Shown here piece after piece: positions 5,288 to 6,506 of a stretch of DNA of 6,506 bases. The DNA lies in the NCBI GenBank assembly GCA_009780755.1, contig WQZL01000148.1, positions 1 through 6,506 of the forward strand, given 5' to 3'. A model generated the notes under the pieces. The model did no database searches and was not told where the DNA came from. It was given only the letters and a program-made list of their open reading frames with translations. The stretch's first letter is position 1. The number at the start of each line of letters is the position of its first letter. The DNA comes from Promicromonosporaceae bacterium. Its GTDB lineage: Bacteria > Actinomycetota > Actinomycetes > Actinomycetales > Cellulomonadaceae. The position numbers and the translations under genes were made by a program.

Positions 5288-6121
5288 TCAGGCTTCCAGC
5301 GTGCAGCAGCCGTCGCAAACCGGCGGGATCGGCTCGGTAGGGGGCCAGAGAGCCAACAGGTGGGTTGCCTCGCTCTCATTCAAGTTGTCTTCTGTCCCGT
5401 CCGGTAATTCGGGGATCGAGGTGGGTGTATGCGAACTGGGTTCCCAGGGAATCACCCCGAGCAGGTGGGCGATTGCGGCGAGGCGAGCATGCCGCTTATC
5501 GTCGGAGGGAACGGTTACCCAGCGACCGGCATCGTGATCGGTAGCCGCAAACATCGCATCTTGAGCTGCGGTGTAGTCATCCCAGCGGGCGATTGACTCT
5601 AGGTCCATCGGTGATAACTTCCAGTGCCGTTTCAGGCAGGCAGCGCGAGAGGCGAAACGGTCGTGCTGGACGCTCCGCGAGACGGAGAACCAGAACTTTA
5701 TGAGTACGATGCCGTCATCGACCAACATGCGCTCAAACGCTGGCGCTTGAGTCAGGAAGCGGCGATACTCATCTTCCGTGCAAAATCCCATCACGCGCTC
5801 GACACCGGCCCGGTTGTACCAGGAGCGATCAAAGATCACGATCTCGCCCGCCGAGGGCAGGTGTTCGATGTAACGCTGGAAGTACCACTGGGTGCGCTCG
5901 CGCTCGGTGGGTGCAGGCAGCGCGACGACGCGGGCGACGCGCGGCGAAAGGTACTCGGTGATTCGCTTGATCGCCCCACCCTTACCGGCCGCATCCCGCC
6001 CCTCACAGACAACGATAACGCGCGCGCCAGTGTCTTTGACCCACCCCTGTAGCTCGACCAGTTGAGCCTGTAGCTCACGCAGGGCGGGTTCGTAGATCTT
6101 CTTCCGGATTCGCTTAACCAT
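5288..6121 (-). CDS. ppk2: Polyphosphate kinase 2
   Basis: PPK2 enzymes move the terminal phosphate between polyphosphate and nucleotides, usually favouring nucleotide synthesis (for example GDP to GTP). With the ATG at 6121 the product is 277 residues. It shows the Walker A motif GRDAAGKGG (41-49), ITEYLSPRVARVVALPAPTERERTQWYFQRYI (54-85), the Walker B region IFDRSWYNRAGVERVMGF (96-113), the lid region FWFSVSRSVQHDRFASR, and WKLSPMDLES (167-176). All are family hallmarks of the single-domain class I type. The tail ends PPVCDGCCTLEA, an unusual small cysteine cluster. Neither candidate start has a good Shine-Dalgarno sequence. ATG 6121 (MVKRIRKKIYE) fits the family's beginning; ATG 6160 would add 13 residues; a TTG at 6220 lies inside the repeat array and is unlikely. 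The gene faces away from frr and converges on pyrH. Confidence 0.95.
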   Translation of the reverse strand: MVKRIRKKIYEPALRELQAQLVELQGWVKDTGARVIVVCEGRDAAGKGGAIKRITEYLSPRVARVVALPAPTERERTQWYFQRYIEHLPSAGEIVIFDRSWYNRAGVERVMGFCTEDEYRRFLTQAPAFERMLVDDGIVLIKFWFSVSRSVQHDRFASRAACLKRHWKLSPMDLESIARWDDYTAAQDAMFAATDHDAGRWVTVPSDDKRHARLAAIAHLLGVIPWEPSSHTPTSIPELPDGTEDNLNESEATHLLALWPPTEPIPPVCDGCCTLEA

Positions 6122-6165
6122 GAAACTAATTGTGCCGTACCACTGCGGGCTATGGGGCATTCCGG

Positions 6166-6254
6166 TGAGTTCGGTTGTTCGGTTGGTTTTCGGTTGTGCG
6201 CACAACCGAAAACACTTCAATAAACCGAACCCAGGATGCGAACAACCGAACTCA
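6166..6254. repeat. Nested inverted-repeat array (six TTCGGTTGT-type 9-mers)
   Basis: Forward copies lie at 6170-6178, 6178-6186 (last base G) and 6189-6197. Reverse-complement copies lie at 6202-6210, 6221-6229 (one mismatch) and 6242-6250. Copies 3 and 4 are the arms of a perfect 28-bp palindrome, 6186-6213, with half site GTTTTCGGTTGTGC. Copies 1 and 6 lie in perfect 16-bp outer arms, TGAGTTCGGTTGTTCG (6166-6181) and its complement (6239-6254). Start-to-start distances of 19 bp recur (copies 1-3 and 4-5), with 21 bp between copies 5 and 6. The array occupies the intergenic region between divergent ppk2 and frr. That suits a multi-site operator for a dimeric regulator; a cruciform, bidirectional terminator or small mobile remnant is possible. 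No regulator gene for it is in the window. Confidence 0.9.
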
Positions 6255-6303
6255 AGGGGTGTTCGTCGTGAACAGGCGCTAGCCCGCTGTCAGCGTGACC
6301 GAG

Positions 6304-6320
6304 CCGGTGCCATACACCGG
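6304..6320. repeat. Short inverted repeat upstream of frr
   Basis: CCGGTG (6304-6309) and CACCGG (6315-6320) flank the 5-nt loop CCATA. It is followed by TAAGCT (6321-6326), a possible -10 with no good -35. It may be a small operator or leader hairpin of frr. The rest of 6255-6376 shows no gene. Its frr promoter cannot be placed with confidence. Confidence 0.3.
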
Positions 6321-6376
6321 TAAGCTGGCCTACGTACCATACGCCCTACACAACCGCGACACCCAAGGGAGCAATC

Positions 6377-6506
6377 GTGATCGACGACATTCTGTTCGAG
6401 GCCGAAGAACACATGGAGCGCACGGTCGAGGTCGCCAAAGAGGACTTCGCGGGCATCCGCACTGGTCGCGCCAATGCCGGAATGTTCTCCAAGATCCTCG
6501 TGGACT
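6377..6506 (+). CDS. frr: Ribosome recycling factor, 3'-truncated
   Basis: RRF works with EF-G to split the post-termination 70S ribosome. The GTG at 6377 is preceded at 5 nt by AAGGGAG. The 43 complete codons read MIDDILFEAEEHMERTVEV, then AKEDFAGIRTGRANAGMFSKILVD. This is the first long helix of domain I with the conserved IRTGRA motif that contacts 23S rRNA. The gene runs off the right edge, where about three quarters of the usual 185 residues would follow. In most bacteria frr directly follows pyrH. Here ppk2 on the other strand and a repeat-rich intergenic region separate them, so frr must have its own promoter. Confidence 0.97.
   Translation, partial: MIDDILFEAEEHMERTVEVAKEDFAGIRTGRANAGMFSKILVD

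Noticed and set aside
6166..6254. CRISPR array or Xer/dif-type recombination site
   Set aside because: The repeats alternate orientation, are only 9 bp long and lack unique spacers of regular size. No dif-like core sequence is present.

Overview
The window is GC-rich and chromosomal in character, and it suggests an actinobacterium (Actinomycetota). The evidence is the gene order rpsB-tsf-pyrH-(ppk2)-frr, an M23-family protein encoded divergently beside rpsB, a polyprenol-phosphate-mannose-synthase-like protein joined to a GtrA domain, frequent GTG starts, and close likeness of EF-Ts, UMP kinase and PPK2 to actinobacterial versions. I cannot assign an order or genus from sequence alone.

Left part (1-1929). 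The 3' part of a GT2-GtrA glycosyltransferase gene reads rightwards. It collides, with a 4-bp stop-stop overlap, with a leftward gene for a small MmcQ/YjbR-family protein. Upstream of that, on the same strand, is a membrane-anchored LytM/M23-like protein. It keeps the zinc ligands but appears to lack both catalytic histidines.

Middle non-coding-looking stretch (1930-2677). It holds more than spacer: two DnaA-box-like 9-mers; a leftward 45-codon cysteine-rich small ORF with the strongest Shine-Dalgarno sequence in the window; a strand-specific terminator-like hairpin just after that ORF; a 54-nt hairpin inside it; and a structured rightward leader for rpsB with three successive stem-loops behind a possible promoter.

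Translation and nucleotide block (2678-5266). Ribosomal protein S2 and elongation factor Ts form one operon, closed by a perfect 17-bp terminator hairpin. UMP kinase (pyrH) follows almost immediately.

Right part (5267-6506). A polyphosphate kinase 2 gene is inserted on the opposite strand between pyrH and frr, whose first 43 codons are present. The intergenic space between the divergent ppk2 and frr genes carries the most striking element of the window. Six copies of a TTCGGTTGT-type 9-mer, three in each orientation, are nested around a perfect 28-bp palindrome and framed by perfect 16-bp outer inverted repeats. It looks like a multi-site operator, or less likely a small inverted-repeat element, placed to control ppk2, frr or both.

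Together the core genes serve ribosome assembly (S2), elongation (EF-Ts), ribosome recycling (RRF) and UDP supply (PyrH). PPK2 links nucleotide charging to polyphosphate. The flanking genes are envelope-related (mannosyl-carrier-type transferase, LytM-like protein).
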